Both the position numbers and the translations under genes were made by a program. Shown piece after piece: positions 52,697 to 61,299 of a DNA stretch of 64,000 nucleotides. Positions within the stretch are counted from its first letter, which is position 1. Each line of letters begins with the position of its first letter. This stretch comes from CATQHS01 sp963422655. Lineage in GTDB: Bacteria > Actinomycetota > Acidimicrobiia > Acidimicrobiales > Aldehydirespiratoraceae. The notes under the pieces were generated by a model. It saw only the letters and a list, made by a program, of their open reading frames with translations. It was not told the DNA's origin and did not search any database. The stretch covers positions 1,488,001 through 1,552,000 of the forward strand of contig OY730440.1 of NCBI GenBank assembly GCA_963422655.1. Direction: 5' to 3'.

Positions 52697-53149
52697 GTGC
52701 GCGAGACGGTGGATCGGGAGCTGGTGGTGGCTGCCCCCCAGGCCCGAGTGTGGGAAAGGCTCATGGAGATGGAGACGGTGGCGTCGTGGCTGCCGATCCT
52801 GCACTCGGTTACCGAACTCGTCCCTCGAGCCGGCTACCAGGCCGTTTTGGAGGACAGGGTGGGACCTTTTGCCCTGCGGGCTGATCTGCACATCGAAGTC
52901 GTGGAGGTGAACGAGCTGGTGGCGGTGGTGGTTCGAGCTCGGGGCGAGGACCGCCAGGTCCGTTCCCGCATCATGATCGACGCCTCGGCCCGGCTGACCG
53001 GCGACAGAACGAATCGGACCCGGCTCGAATTGAGCGGGTCATATGAGATCACTGGCCGGGTGGCCACCCTGGGGGCCGGGGTCATCCGATCCAAGGCGAC
53101 CAAGATCGTGGACGGCTTCTGCGACCGAGCCGCCCAGGGCTTGACCTGA
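52697..53149 (+). CDS. CoxG-like SRPBCC protein
   Basis: A 150-residue START/SRPBCC-fold protein. The typical pattern is VAAPQARVWERLMEMETVASWLP and GRVATLGAGVIRSKATKIVDGFC. CoxG-type proteins accompany Cox-like molybdenum hydroxylases and are thought to help assembly or membrane attachment. The GTG at 52697 follows GAGAGGA. It is separated from the molybdenum hydroxylase genes by a 1.4-kb antisense gene. Confidence 0.75.
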   Translation: MRETVDRELVVAAPQARVWERLMEMETVASWLPILHSVTELVPRAGYQAVLEDRVGPFALRADLHIEVVEVNELVAVVVRARGEDRQVRSRIMIDASARLTGDRTNRTRLELSGSYEITGRVATLGAGVIRSKATKIVDGFCDRAAQGLT

Positions 53150-53154
53150 CCTTC

Positions 53155-54558
53155 TCACGGGATCTCTCGCCAGTTGGAACCATCGGGGTCACCAAGCCAA
53201 AAGATAATCTCAACGGTAGTCGAAGAGACATCATCAAGTACTTCACCTGAGACCACGACACCGTCATCAACGGCTCGGATCGTGTGGATCCACACCCCGG
53301 CTCCGACCGGTGGTTCAATGGCTGGTGGTTCAATTTCATCCCACGTAGAACCATCCGAAGAGAAGAACATCTTCGCTGGCTTGGACGGCGATGGGCCATA
53401 ACCTGACTCTCTCGGATCCGACAATGCTAAGTACCCGGCGTCGGTCCCCACAATCTCACAGCACGTTCCGCCTTCTATATCGGGCAGCTCAACCCACACC
53501 GGGTCGGCTCCCCCCACAGTTGACCACACCGAGCCCAAAATATTATCAGCACGAATGTAAGGTTTATTGCTGTGAAAAGTAGTGTACTCAAAGTATAGAT
53601 CTGGGGTGATATCAAGATCATCCCACGAAAAGAACCGTCTGTTATGAAGGGCGTTCGTTCTATCGTCTTCTTCAGGCCACCATTCAAGAATCAGACCATC
53701 ATCAACATAATCAACATTTTTTACATAGGCAGTCCTTACATCTGCTCCCAATTCTCGAATACCAGCCAACGATAAGATATCTACATCAAGCGCTGTAGTT
53801 ATCTTTACGAGCCAACCGTTCGGACCAATGGCGAGATGATCTACATAAGAAGTGGCCTGCACGGAATCAGCCAGACCTTCCGGTCGCTCAAGAGTCATCT
53901 CGATGGTATCCCACCTGATGAGATCATTCGTGGCCGACATATAGACCTGCTGGTTTGTCTGGGAGGCAACGAGCAAGCGCTCACCATCAGAGATGACGGC
54001 TCCGATGTGCTCGCCTACATCGGGGACCAGGTAATGATCCAGGTTCGTCCATGTAACCCCGTCAGCAGAACTCCGCGCTACGAGGTGGGATTCATCGTAT
54101 AACTGATTATCTACCTTTGGCCAGCCTATTTTCAGGAACCCATCACCCCAGGGTACGGACCAGCCTGTACCCATGCCAGCATCCTTGCGCCATGGGCTTC
54201 CAATCTCGATCCCATCCTCGTTCTCATCGCTTCCTTCGACGAGAACCTCATAACTTTGCTCTGTGATTGTAGTCACAGGGCTGGGAGACTCAGTGACCTC
54301 TTTGTCGAGCCCATTACCGACCAAGATATCATCGGTACCATCAACCGGAGGCTGATCGCTCTCGCCCTCTGTTTCTTTCTCACCGACCAACTCGGCGGGA
54401 ACTGGGCCCCCTATATCGCGCCCGGCCCGGGACTGAAACCCGAAGATAGCCGCGATAGCCAAACTCGAGACTGTTGCACCGATAGCTGCCCATCGAAAGG
54501 AGCGTCGAAACCAAAGGTCAGGGCGATAACGGCCATCGGATGTCATCTCGAAAACCAT
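53155..54558 (-). CDS. Membrane-anchored protein with Asp-box-like repeats, unknown function
   Basis: A 467-residue protein. A signal-anchor helix lies at residues 20-42 (FRWAAIGATVSSLAIAAIFGF), and an acidic/Thr linker runs to about residue 115. The rest is beta-rich with Asp-box-like motifs SADGVTW, SATNDLIRW and SSDGSTWDE, suggesting a beta-propeller. It would be exported with the propeller outside. G+C is lower than its surroundings (24 of 60 in 53521-53580). It lies antisense within the molybdenum hydroxylase region. I do not recognise a function. Confidence 0.7.
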   Translation of the reverse strand: MVFEMTSDGRYRPDLWFRRSFRWAAIGATVSSLAIAAIFGFQSRAGRDIGGPVPAELVGEKETEGESDQPPVDGTDDILVGNGLDKEVTESPSPVTTITEQSYEVLVEGSDENEDGIEIGSPWRKDAGMGTGWSVPWGDGFLKIGWPKVDNQLYDESHLVARSSADGVTWTNLDHYLVPDVGEHIGAVISDGERLLVASQTNQQVYMSATNDLIRWDTIEMTLERPEGLADSVQATSYVDHLAIGPNGWLVKITTALDVDILSLAGIRELGADVRTAYVKNVDYVDDGLILEWWPEEDDRTNALHNRRFFSWDDLDITPDLYFEYTTFHSNKPYIRADNILGSVWSTVGGADPVWVELPDIEGGTCCEIVGTDAGYLALSDPRESGYGPSPSKPAKMFFSSDGSTWDEIEPPAIEPPVGAGVWIHTIRAVDDGVVVSGEVLDDVSSTTVEIIFWLGDPDGSNWREIP

Positions 54559-54665
54559 ATTCTCCCGGTCGGCGACAGCGCAAGCTTGGGATCGCGGTTC
54601 ATATTCCGGAGCAACCGTAAGATCGGCCTGATGCCGGGCTTGTTCAAAACTGTAAGACTGACCTG

Positions 54666-55457
54666 ATGGCGGTGCTGCCCGAGCTGGGGCTGATTCGTTC
54701 GGCCGATCTGGGCGAGGTGCTGGCCGCCGTCGACGGTGACCATGTGCCCTACGCCGGGGGCACCGAACTGGTACCGGCCATGAGCCTGGGACTGCGGCGC
54801 CCGGCCGCCATCGTCGATCTGAAACGCCTCGACGCCTTGGACCGGATCGAGATCGACGCTGCCGTCGGCACGGTCATGATCGGCGCGATGGTCACCCACC
54901 GACGGCTGGCCCACCATCGAGCGGTACGAGACCATCTGCCCACCCTGGCCGGGGCCGCGGCCCGGGTGGGCAACGCCCGGGTGCGATCGGTCGGCACCAT
55001 CGGCGGCAACCTCTGCTTCGCCGAGCCCCGATCCGACTTGGGCTGCGTGCTGGTGGCGCTGCGAGCTACCGCCGAGGCCGTGTCGGTTCGAGGCTCCCGC
55101 ACCCTGACCATCGAGGAGCTGGTGATCGGTGCTTTCGAAACCTCGTTGGCGGCCGACGAGATCCTCACCACCATCACCGTGCCGTTCGAGCCGACGGCGA
55201 TGTCGTACTGGAAGCTCCAGAGCTACGAGCGACCCACGCTGGGAGTGGCGGTGATCGTCACCGCCACCGACTGGGAGATCACCGTCGGGGCCGCCACCGA
55301 GCGGCCGACGCGCGCCGTACTCGCCGTCGGCGACACCGCCGGACTGGACGGGTTCATCGACGAGCTCGAGCTAAGCGACGACCTGGGCGGTCCGCCCGCC
55401 TACAAGCGATCGGTGCTGCGAGCCCGGCTGGACAACGGGCTGGGAGTGGCCCGATGA
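54666..55457 (+). CDS. Molybdenum hydroxylase FAD subunit (CoxM-like)
   Basis: A 263-residue FAD-binding subunit. The flavin motifs are PYAGGTELVPAM and TIGGNLCFAEPRSDLG. Slightly shorter than CoxM. It transfers electrons from the iron-sulfur subunit to FAD. First gene of coxM-coxS-coxL type order. It overlaps the next gene by four bases (55454-55457). Confidence 0.9.
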   Translation: MAVLPELGLIRSADLGEVLAAVDGDHVPYAGGTELVPAMSLGLRRPAAIVDLKRLDALDRIEIDAAVGTVMIGAMVTHRRLAHHRAVRDHLPTLAGAAARVGNARVRSVGTIGGNLCFAEPRSDLGCVLVALRATAEAVSVRGSRTLTIEELVIGAFETSLAADEILTTITVPFEPTAMSYWKLQSYERPTLGVAVIVTATDWEITVGAATERPTRAVLAVGDTAGLDGFIDELELSDDLGGPPAYKRSVLRARLDNGLGVAR

Positions 55458-56005
55458 CCCCGCTGACGGGGAGCTCTGGCCGCCGCGGCCCAGTAGCGGT
55501 CACCTCCACCGTGATCCGCTTTCGCCTCAACGGCCACGCCATCGAGGCCTTGGTACCGATACGACTCACGGCAGCAGAGCTGTTGCGTGACCGGCTGGGG
55601 CTGACCGGCACCAAGGTGAGCTGCCAGCTCCAGGTGTGCGGAGTCTGCACGGTGCTGGTGGACGGTAATCCGGTGAGCTCGTGTGCCACCCTCGCCTGTG
55701 ACCTCGACGGAACCGAAGTGGTCACCATCGAGGGCTTGGCCCGGGGCCGGGACCTGCACCCGGTGCAGGAAGCGTTCATGGAGGCCGGCGCCTTGCAGTG
55801 CGGGTACTGCACGCCGGGGTTCGTCATGATGACGGTCGGCCTGCTGACCGCTCATCGGAACCCGGACCGGGCGATGGTACAGGAGTGGCTGGACGGCAAC
55901 CTGTGCCGCTGCACCGGTTACCAGCCCATCGAAACGGCCGTGATGGTGGCGGCCCGCCAGATGACACCACGGGCGTCAGAGCCGGAACCGGAGGGTGACC
56001 GATGA
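55454..56005 (+). CDS. Molybdenum hydroxylase 2Fe-2S subunit (CoxS-like)
   Basis: A 183-residue iron-sulfur subunit. The plant-type cluster is in CQLQVCGVCTVLVDG with a further cysteine in SSCATL. The second cluster is in CGYCTPGFVMM and NLCRCTGYQ. The N-terminus has about 20 extra residues before IRFRLNGH. It couples to the FAD and Mo subunits. The four-base overlaps on both sides imply tight translational coupling. Confidence 0.93.
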   Translation: MTPLTGSSGRRGPVAVTSTVIRFRLNGHAIEALVPIRLTAAELLRDRLGLTGTKVSCQLQVCGVCTVLVDGNPVSSCATLACDLDGTEVVTIEGLARGRDLHPVQEAFMEAGALQCGYCTPGFVMMTVGLLTAHRNPDRAMVQEWLDGNLCRCTGYQPIETAVMVAARQMTPRASEPEPEGDR

Positions 56006-58260
56006 CCGGCCGGGCCGCGCAATCCACCCGACCGCCCCCTCGCCGCGACGCCTGGGCCAAGGTCACCGGACGGGCCGGCTACGCCATCGACGCCACCATG
56101 GCCAACATGGCCCACGCCGCCGTGGTCCGGGCCGAGCGGGCCCACGCGCAAATCACCGCTATCGACCGGGCGCAAGCCCAGTGCGCTCCGGGAGTCGTAG
56201 GGGTGCTCACCAGCGACGATCTGGGTGATCTGGGCCGCCGGTTCGGCCACATCATTCCCGATCATCCGATCCTGGCTCTCGGCAAGGTCCGCCACTACGG
56301 CGAGCCGGTGGCGGTGGTGGTGGCCGAGACCGCCCACGAAGCCGCCGACGCGGCCGAACTGGTGTGGGTCGACTACGAGGACTTGCCGACCCTGACCGAC
56401 GCCGCCGCCGCTTTGGCCTCCGATGTTTGCATCCACGAAGAGTCCTACCTGGAACCGGGCCACCGATTTCTCGACGTGGCGCCGACTGCCTCTACCGGCA
56501 ACGTGGCCCACCGAGACGAACTGGTGTGGGGGGACGTCGACGCGGCCCTGACCGTAGCCGTCACCGTGGTAGAGACCTCGGCCACATTCCCGCTGGTATA
56601 CGGCTACGCCATGGAGACCTACAACACCTTGGCCGACTGGCAGCCCGACGGCCTGCACGTCATCTCGACCGCCCAACACCCGCTGATGATTCGCAGGGAC
56701 TTGGCGCAGATATTCTCGCTGCCACTGGCCGCGGTGCGGGTGGAGGTCCCCTACATCGGCGGGGGTTACGGCTCCAAGTCCTACACCAAGCTGGAGCCCT
56801 TGGCGTCGGTGGCGTCGTGGGCGGTGGGCCGACCAGTCAAGGTGACGACCGACGTGGAAGCAGCCATGTACACCACCCGAGCCGACAGCGCCTTCGTAAC
56901 GGTACGGACCGGGTTCGACGCCGACGCCCGCATCGTGGCCCGCGATATCGACATCCGGTTCGACACCGGGGCCTACGCCGACAACAGCCCTCTGGTGCTG
57001 ACCAAGAGCATCAACCGGAGCTTCGGCCCCTACCGGGTCCCCAATCTGCGGGTTCGGGGCACAGCCGTGTACACCAACACCACCCCAGCCTCGTCATACC
57101 GCGGTTTCGGTGCGCCCCAGGGGGCGCTGGCCGCAGAGTTGAACATGGATATGGCCGCCGAACGGCTCGGCATCGACCCGGTCGAGCTCCGGCGCCGCAA
57201 CCTGGTCGGCCCCGGGGAGACCCTCATCGACGGCAAACGTCGCTTGGACGCCGATCTGGGTGCTGATCTCGACGCCGTGGCCGACGAGCTCGACCGGCAT
57301 CGACGCTCACCCACCCCCGGAATCCGGCGAGGCCGGGCGGTAGCCATCACCGCCAGTGACGCCGGCGCCTCGCCCATCTCCACGGCCCAGGTGCGGATGC
57401 ATGCCGACGGGTCGGTCACCCTTCTCACCAGCAGTACCGAGATGGGCCAGGGCAGCAGCACCGCCTTGGCCAAGATCGCGGCCCGGGCGCTGCAAGTCCC
57501 GGTGGAGACGGTGGCCGTAGCTCAGAGCGACACCCGTTTCACCCCCTTCGAATGGACCACGGGCGCCAGCCGCACCACCACCATCGCCGGGCTGGCCGTC
57601 CAAGCCGCCTGCACCGATCTGTGGCAGTCCCTGCGGGCCAAGGCAGCCGAGTCGGCCGGGGTCGCTGTCGACGGCGTGACCGTGCAGGACGGTTCGATCC
57701 GGGTGGGCGGGGCCACACTGGAGCCCGGTGAGGTCATCGGGCAATGGTTCGGAGCCGACGCCGGGGAGGTGGTGGGCATCGGAGTGGTCCGCCGCGACGG
57801 CATCACCGCGGTACTGCCCCCGTTCTGGGAGATCGGCGTGGTGGGAGTGGAGGTGGCAGTGGACGAAACCACCGGCGAGGTCACGATCGAGCATCTGGTC
57901 ACGATCGGCGACGTCGGCCACGCCATCGAACCGGAGCTGGTGAAGGGCCAGGATCTCGGGGCCGCCACCCAGGGTCTGGGCATCGCCCTTTGGGAAGAGA
58001 TGGTCTATGAGGGCCAGCAGCTCACCAACCCCAACCTGGTCGAGTACCGGGTACCGCGTTTGCGGGACATGCCCGAACGGATCACGTCTCTGCTGGCCGA
58101 ACGGAGCGACGGGATCGGACCCTACGGAGCCAAAGGCGCGGGCGAGGGTGCTCTCAATCCCGTCCCCGCCGCCGTGGCCGCAGCCGTAGGCCGCGCCGTC
58201 GGGGCCTGGCCCACCGAGCTACCCTTGACCCCGGCCCGGGTCTGGGCCCTGCTCCGGTAG
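56002..58260 (+). CDS. Molybdenum hydroxylase large subunit, xanthine-dehydrogenase-like
   Basis: A 752-residue Mo-pterin subunit. It has AWAKVTGRAGYAID near the N-terminus, EVPYIGGGYGSKSY, and the substrate loop SSYRGFGAPQ. This loop lacks the AYXCSFR of carbon monoxide dehydrogenase and also differs from AYRGAGR, so it is closer to xanthine/aldehyde-type enzymes. The catalytic glutamate is in GAKGAGEGALNPVP. It probably hydroxylates a heteroaromatic ring. Together with the hydantoinase it suggests an N-heterocycle pathway. Confidence 0.88.
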   Translation: MTGRAAQSTRPPPRRDAWAKVTGRAGYAIDATMANMAHAAVVRAERAHAQITAIDRAQAQCAPGVVGVLTSDDLGDLGRRFGHIIPDHPILALGKVRHYGEPVAVVVAETAHEAADAAELVWVDYEDLPTLTDAAAALASDVCIHEESYLEPGHRFLDVAPTASTGNVAHRDELVWGDVDAALTVAVTVVETSATFPLVYGYAMETYNTLADWQPDGLHVISTAQHPLMIRRDLAQIFSLPLAAVRVEVPYIGGGYGSKSYTKLEPLASVASWAVGRPVKVTTDVEAAMYTTRADSAFVTVRTGFDADARIVARDIDIRFDTGAYADNSPLVLTKSINRSFGPYRVPNLRVRGTAVYTNTTPASSYRGFGAPQGALAAELNMDMAAERLGIDPVELRRRNLVGPGETLIDGKRRLDADLGADLDAVADELDRHRRSPTPGIRRGRAVAITASDAGASPISTAQVRMHADGSVTLLTSSTEMGQGSSTALAKIAARALQVPVETVAVAQSDTRFTPFEWTTGASRTTTIAGLAVQAACTDLWQSLRAKAAESAGVAVDGVTVQDGSIRVGGATLEPGEVIGQWFGADAGEVVGIGVVRRDGITAVLPPFWEIGVVGVEVAVDETTGEVTIEHLVTIGDVGHAIEPELVKGQDLGAATQGLGIALWEEMVYEGQQLTNPNLVEYRVPRLRDMPERITSLLAERSDGIGPYGAKGAGEGALNPVPAAVAAAVGRAVGAWPTELPLTPARVWALLR

Positions 58261-58308
58261 CCGCAATGCCGGTCCCTCCGGTTCGCTGAATCCTGAGGCT
58301 CTCATGAG

Positions 58309-58385
58309 TGGTCGGGCAGGCGGGATTTGAACCCACGACCTCCTCGTCCCGAACGAGGCGCGCTACCAAGCTGCGCCACTGCCCG
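58309..58385 (-). tRNA. tRNA-Pro (anticodon CGG)
   Basis: On the minus strand the acceptor stem CGGGCAG pairs with CTGCCCG, and the anticodon arm is CCTCG-TTCGGGA-CGAGG with anticodon CGG. The T arm has GGTTCAAATCC. The discriminator A and CCA end are encoded (58312-58309), giving 77 bases. Confidence 0.95.
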
Positions 58386-58403
58386 TATGTCTACCGTCAA
58401 AGC

Positions 58404-58835
58404 TTAGCGGCCAGTACGAGCCCCGGGTTCCAAGACCGGATCCTGATCTTGGTCCGAGGCCTGATCACTTCCGGTTCGCAGCGTCGCTTCCACCATCCGC
58501 AGGAGCCGCACCGGATCAACCGGCTTGACCAGCCAGATATCGGCCTGGCTGCGGCGGGCCAAGAACTCGTCGGCGGGCCGGTCCAGCAGCATCATCACCG
58601 GGCGGGGACCGAGACGGCCCATGCCCTCGGATTGGCGGATAGCCATGCAGACGGCCATCCCACCCATGTTGCCGATCTGAAGGTCGAGCACCACCAGATC
58701 AGGGTCCACTTCCTTTACCGTCTCTATCGCATCGGCGCCCCGCCTGATGCGACGAATCAGGTGCCGGCCCCCCAAGGCGGCCTCGCATTGGTCCGCCACC
58801 GAATCGGCGTCGGTGACCAAGAGCACGTCGGGCAC
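58404..58835 (-). CDS. Stand-alone response-regulator receiver protein
   Basis: A 143-residue single receiver domain with a short acidic tail. It has the acidic pair DAD near the N-terminus, the phospho-acceptor Asp in DLVVLDLQ, and the lysine in IWLVKPVDP. The usual switch Thr/Ser is replaced by Leu (VMMLLDRP). There is no output domain. The GTG at 58835 gives the family-like start. It is divergent from an anti-sigma antagonist, 49 bases apart. Confidence 0.75.
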   Translation of the reverse strand: MPDVLLVTDADSVADQCEAALGGRHLIRRIRRGADAIETVKEVDPDLVVLDLQIGNMGGMAVCMAIRQSEGMGRLGPRPVMMLLDRPADEFLARRSQADIWLVKPVDPVRLLRMVEATLRTGSDQASDQDQDPVLEPGARTGR

Positions 58836-58884
58836 CGTCCGAATGGTACCGCGACCGGCCCGACCTGCCGATACCATCGGGTTC

Positions 58885-59238
58885 GTGCTGGACATCACCT
58901 TTGAACGCTACGCCGAACAGGACTTCGCCCTGCTGCGCCCGCAGGGTGAGCTCGATGCCTACACCGTGGCCCAGTTCCGCGAGGCGCTGGCCGAACGGGC
59001 CGACGAGCGACGCCTGGTCATAGATCTCTGCGGCGTGCCTTTCATGGATTCCGCCGGTCTGGGAGCGCTCATCGGCGGTATCCGACGGCTCCGCGAGAAC
59101 GAAGGCCGGGTGTCGGTTCTCTGCGACGGCCCCACCCTTACCCGGTTGCTTCACACCACCGGTTTTGATCGCATCGTTCCGGTCGCCAGTCAGCTACCCG
59201 ACGCCATCGCGGCTCTGAACCGGAACCCGGAGGCCTGA
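58885..59238 (+). CDS. STAS-domain anti-sigma-factor antagonist
   Basis: A 117-residue STAS protein of the SpoIIAA/RsbV group. The phosphorylatable serine is in MDSAGLGALIGG, with LRPQGELDAYTV before it. Such proteins release sigma factors by binding the anti-sigma kinase when unphosphorylated. No anti-sigma kinase is adjacent. GTG at 58885 was chosen; there is no strong Shine-Dalgarno. Confidence 0.88.
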   Translation: MLDITFERYAEQDFALLRPQGELDAYTVAQFREALAERADERRLVIDLCGVPFMDSAGLGALIGGIRRLRENEGRVSVLCDGPTLTRLLHTTGFDRIVPVASQLPDAIAALNRNPEA

Positions 59239-59248
59239 GACCGGGTTG

Positions 59249-60337
59249 TCACGCGGTGAGCGTGAAGAGATGACCGGCAACGGTCTCGAGCCCGGCCAGA
59301 TCGCTCACCTCGCCGGGCAACTGGGGGACCGTGACCACCACAGCGTCGCCCCCCAGCTCGGCCAGTGCCGCCAACCGAGACCCTTCGTCGGCCCCGACCG
59401 CAGTGAGGTCGACCAAAGCCCGGGCCGGGCCGGCCAGCTCGGAACCGGCTAACCGCTCAGCCAACCGGACCGCGGAGGCGTGGGACAGTCGGGTGGGGGG
59501 CTGGACCCGGTTGACCACCACCGCATCGATGGCGAACCCGGCCGCGGTCACTCGAGCGACGAAGTAGCCGGCCTCGTCGATGGTGTCGACCCGGGCCGAG
59601 GCCACCAGTACGAAGCTGGTGGTTTCACCGCCGAGCAGGGCCAAGGCCCGGTCGGCTCGGTCACGGAACCCGCTCTCCATGCCATCGAAGCCTCTGAAGA
59701 ACGCCACGGCATCGTTGACGACCGCAGATCCCACCACCCGAGAAAGCTGTCCGAGGACGGTACGGGCCGCAGCGTTCAGAATTCTGAGCACACCCCGGCT
59801 CGGGGCCGTCACCATACGGTAGACGGAGTTGTCCAGAAGGCGGGTCAGCAACCGGGGTGCCTCCAGGAAAGCCAGTGCGTCCCGGCTCGGAGGAGTGTCC
59901 ACCACGATGAGGTCCCAGCACCCGGAGTCGTGGAGGTCGAGAAGTTTCTCGACCGCCATGTAGTCCTGAATGCCTGACAGGGTGGTGGAGATGTTTCGGT
60001 AGAACGGGTTGGCGATAACGGTTTCGGCTTGCTCGGCTGAGCCGGCGAACCGGTTGACCACGCCGTCGAAGGTGGTCTTGGTGTCGAGCATCATGGCAGC
60101 CAGTACCCCCTTCGAAGTGTCGGGCCGAAACACCACTCGAGGCTCGTTACCGAGCTCGGTGATGCCGATGGCATCGGCCAAGCGTTTGGCCGGGTCGATC
60201 GTCACCACCACCGCCCGCCGGCCGGCAACGGCAGCTCCCACCCCGAGCGCGGCCGCCACGGTGGTCTTGCCCACACCGCCGGTGCCACAGCACACCAGCA
60301 CCCGGCGCTGCTCGACCAGTCGAGCCAAGCTCGTCAC
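59249..60337 (-). CDS. ArsA/Get3-like ATPase, second of a pair
   Basis: A 362-residue P-loop ATPase similar to mycobacterial Rv3680. The loop is CGTGGVGKTT, so the signature lysine of the deviant Walker A (KGGVGKT) is replaced by Thr. The switch I motif TIDPAKRLADAIG is present, as is VDTPPSRDALAFL. It lacks a tail-anchor-binding groove I can recognise. GTG start at 60337 overlaps the stop codon of its partner (GTGA). In mycobacteria the pair forms a complex linked to cell-envelope stress. Confidence 0.85.
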   Translation of the reverse strand: MTSLARLVEQRRVLVCCGTGGVGKTTVAAALGVGAAVAGRRAVVVTIDPAKRLADAIGITELGNEPRVVFRPDTSKGVLAAMMLDTKTTFDGVVNRFAGSAEQAETVIANPFYRNISTTLSGIQDYMAVEKLLDLHDSGCWDLIVVDTPPSRDALAFLEAPRLLTRLLDNSVYRMVTAPSRGVLRILNAAARTVLGQLSRVVGSAVVNDAVAFFRGFDGMESGFRDRADRALALLGGETTSFVLVASARVDTIDEAGYFVARVTAAGFAIDAVVVNRVQPPTRLSHASAVRLAERLAGSELAGPARALVDLTAVGADEGSRLAALAELGGDAVVVTVPQLPGEVSDLAGLETVAGHLFTLTA

Positions 60338-61299
60338 AGCAATACGGACTCGGGAAGGCTTTCGATGCCGGCCAGCAAGGAATCGGCGAGCAGGTCGATG
60401 CTGTTCGGATCCAGGTCGGCACCGAACAGGTGGGGAAGCCGGATCTGTTCCAAGGGAAGCCTCCGGCCCAATCTCGCGAGCTGGGCCTGCTGGCGGGTCC
60501 AGAGATCCGAGCGCAGCCCAGCCGCGGTGCGCAGGTCGGCCACCTCGGCGGCTGTCAACGACGCCGCCGCTGCCGCCGCCGAGCTGATATCGGCATCGAG
60601 GCCCCGGAGCGCTCCCAACGTGGCGTTGACCACTACCGGCGTGAGAGCTACGTCCACCTCGTCCTCGATGGCGAAAGCTGTTTCGATCAGCTCGCTCACC
60701 GGCGTCTCGGAGGCCACGGTCACCAGCATCACCCGACACCGCCGGGCGTCGCTCAACATGTCCCGGGCGGCCCGGGCCTGGCGGTGGATCGTTCCGCCCT
60801 GAGCGATAGCCGTGATCGACACCGGGGCCCGGAGCAGACCGAGAGCCTGACCCGACGCCGGCGCGTCCACGATGATCACGTCGGCAGATTCCGTTTGCTC
60901 CAGGTTACGAATCCGGCCCAACACGAGCAGATCTTTGATACCGGGGGTAGAGGCCGCGATCACCTCGAGCAGGCCGGAGCGAACCATCCGCTCGACCATC
61001 CTCTCGAACCCGTGAAACCTGAGCCACTCGATCAAGGCTTCGTCGGGCGTAACCGACCGGGCTCGGATACCGATCCCGCCATTGAGGTCGGCTCTGGCCC
61101 GGACCGGTTCGTAGCCGATGGCGTCAACCCCTAACATGGGTGCAGCCGCCGAACGCCCCCCGACCTCCACCAGAAGGACAGACAAACCGAGCCGGGCGAC
61201 GGCCGTGGCGCAGGTGGCGGCCAGCGTGGTTTTGCCCACCCCTCCCTTTCCGGCAACGATGAGCACCTTCGACGATGCGAAGAACCGACCGGGGTCCAT
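60334..61299 (-). CDS. ArsA/Get3-like ATPase, first of a pair
   Basis: A 321-residue P-loop ATPase similar to mycobacterial Rv3679. The deviant Walker A is complete (AGKGGVGKTT), but the switch I motif DPA is lost (LLVEVGGRS). The switch II motif VDAPASGQALGLL is present. It is complementary to its partner, so the two may form a composite ATPase. The ATG at 61299 was chosen because the frame extends upstream only across the divergent NfeD gene. Coupled to the second gene by a four-base overlap. Confidence 0.83.
   Translation of the reverse strand: MDPGRFFASSKVLIVAGKGGVGKTTLAATCATAVARLGLSVLLVEVGGRSAAAPMLGVDAIGYEPVRARADLNGGIGIRARSVTPDEALIEWLRFHGFERMVERMVRSGLLEVIAASTPGIKDLLVLGRIRNLEQTESADVIIVDAPASGQALGLLRAPVSITAIAQGGTIHRQARAARDMLSDARRCRVMLVTVASETPVSELIETAFAIEDEVDVALTPVVVNATLGALRGLDADISSAAAAAASLTAAEVADLRTAAGLRSDLWTRQQAQLARLGRRLPLEQIRLPHLFGADLDPNSIDLLADSLLAGIESLPESVLL

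Noticed and set aside
56002..58260. Carbon monoxide dehydrogenase (coxL)
   Set aside because: The active-site loop is SSYRGFG, not AYXCSFR, so CO oxidation is not supported despite Cox-like gene order.
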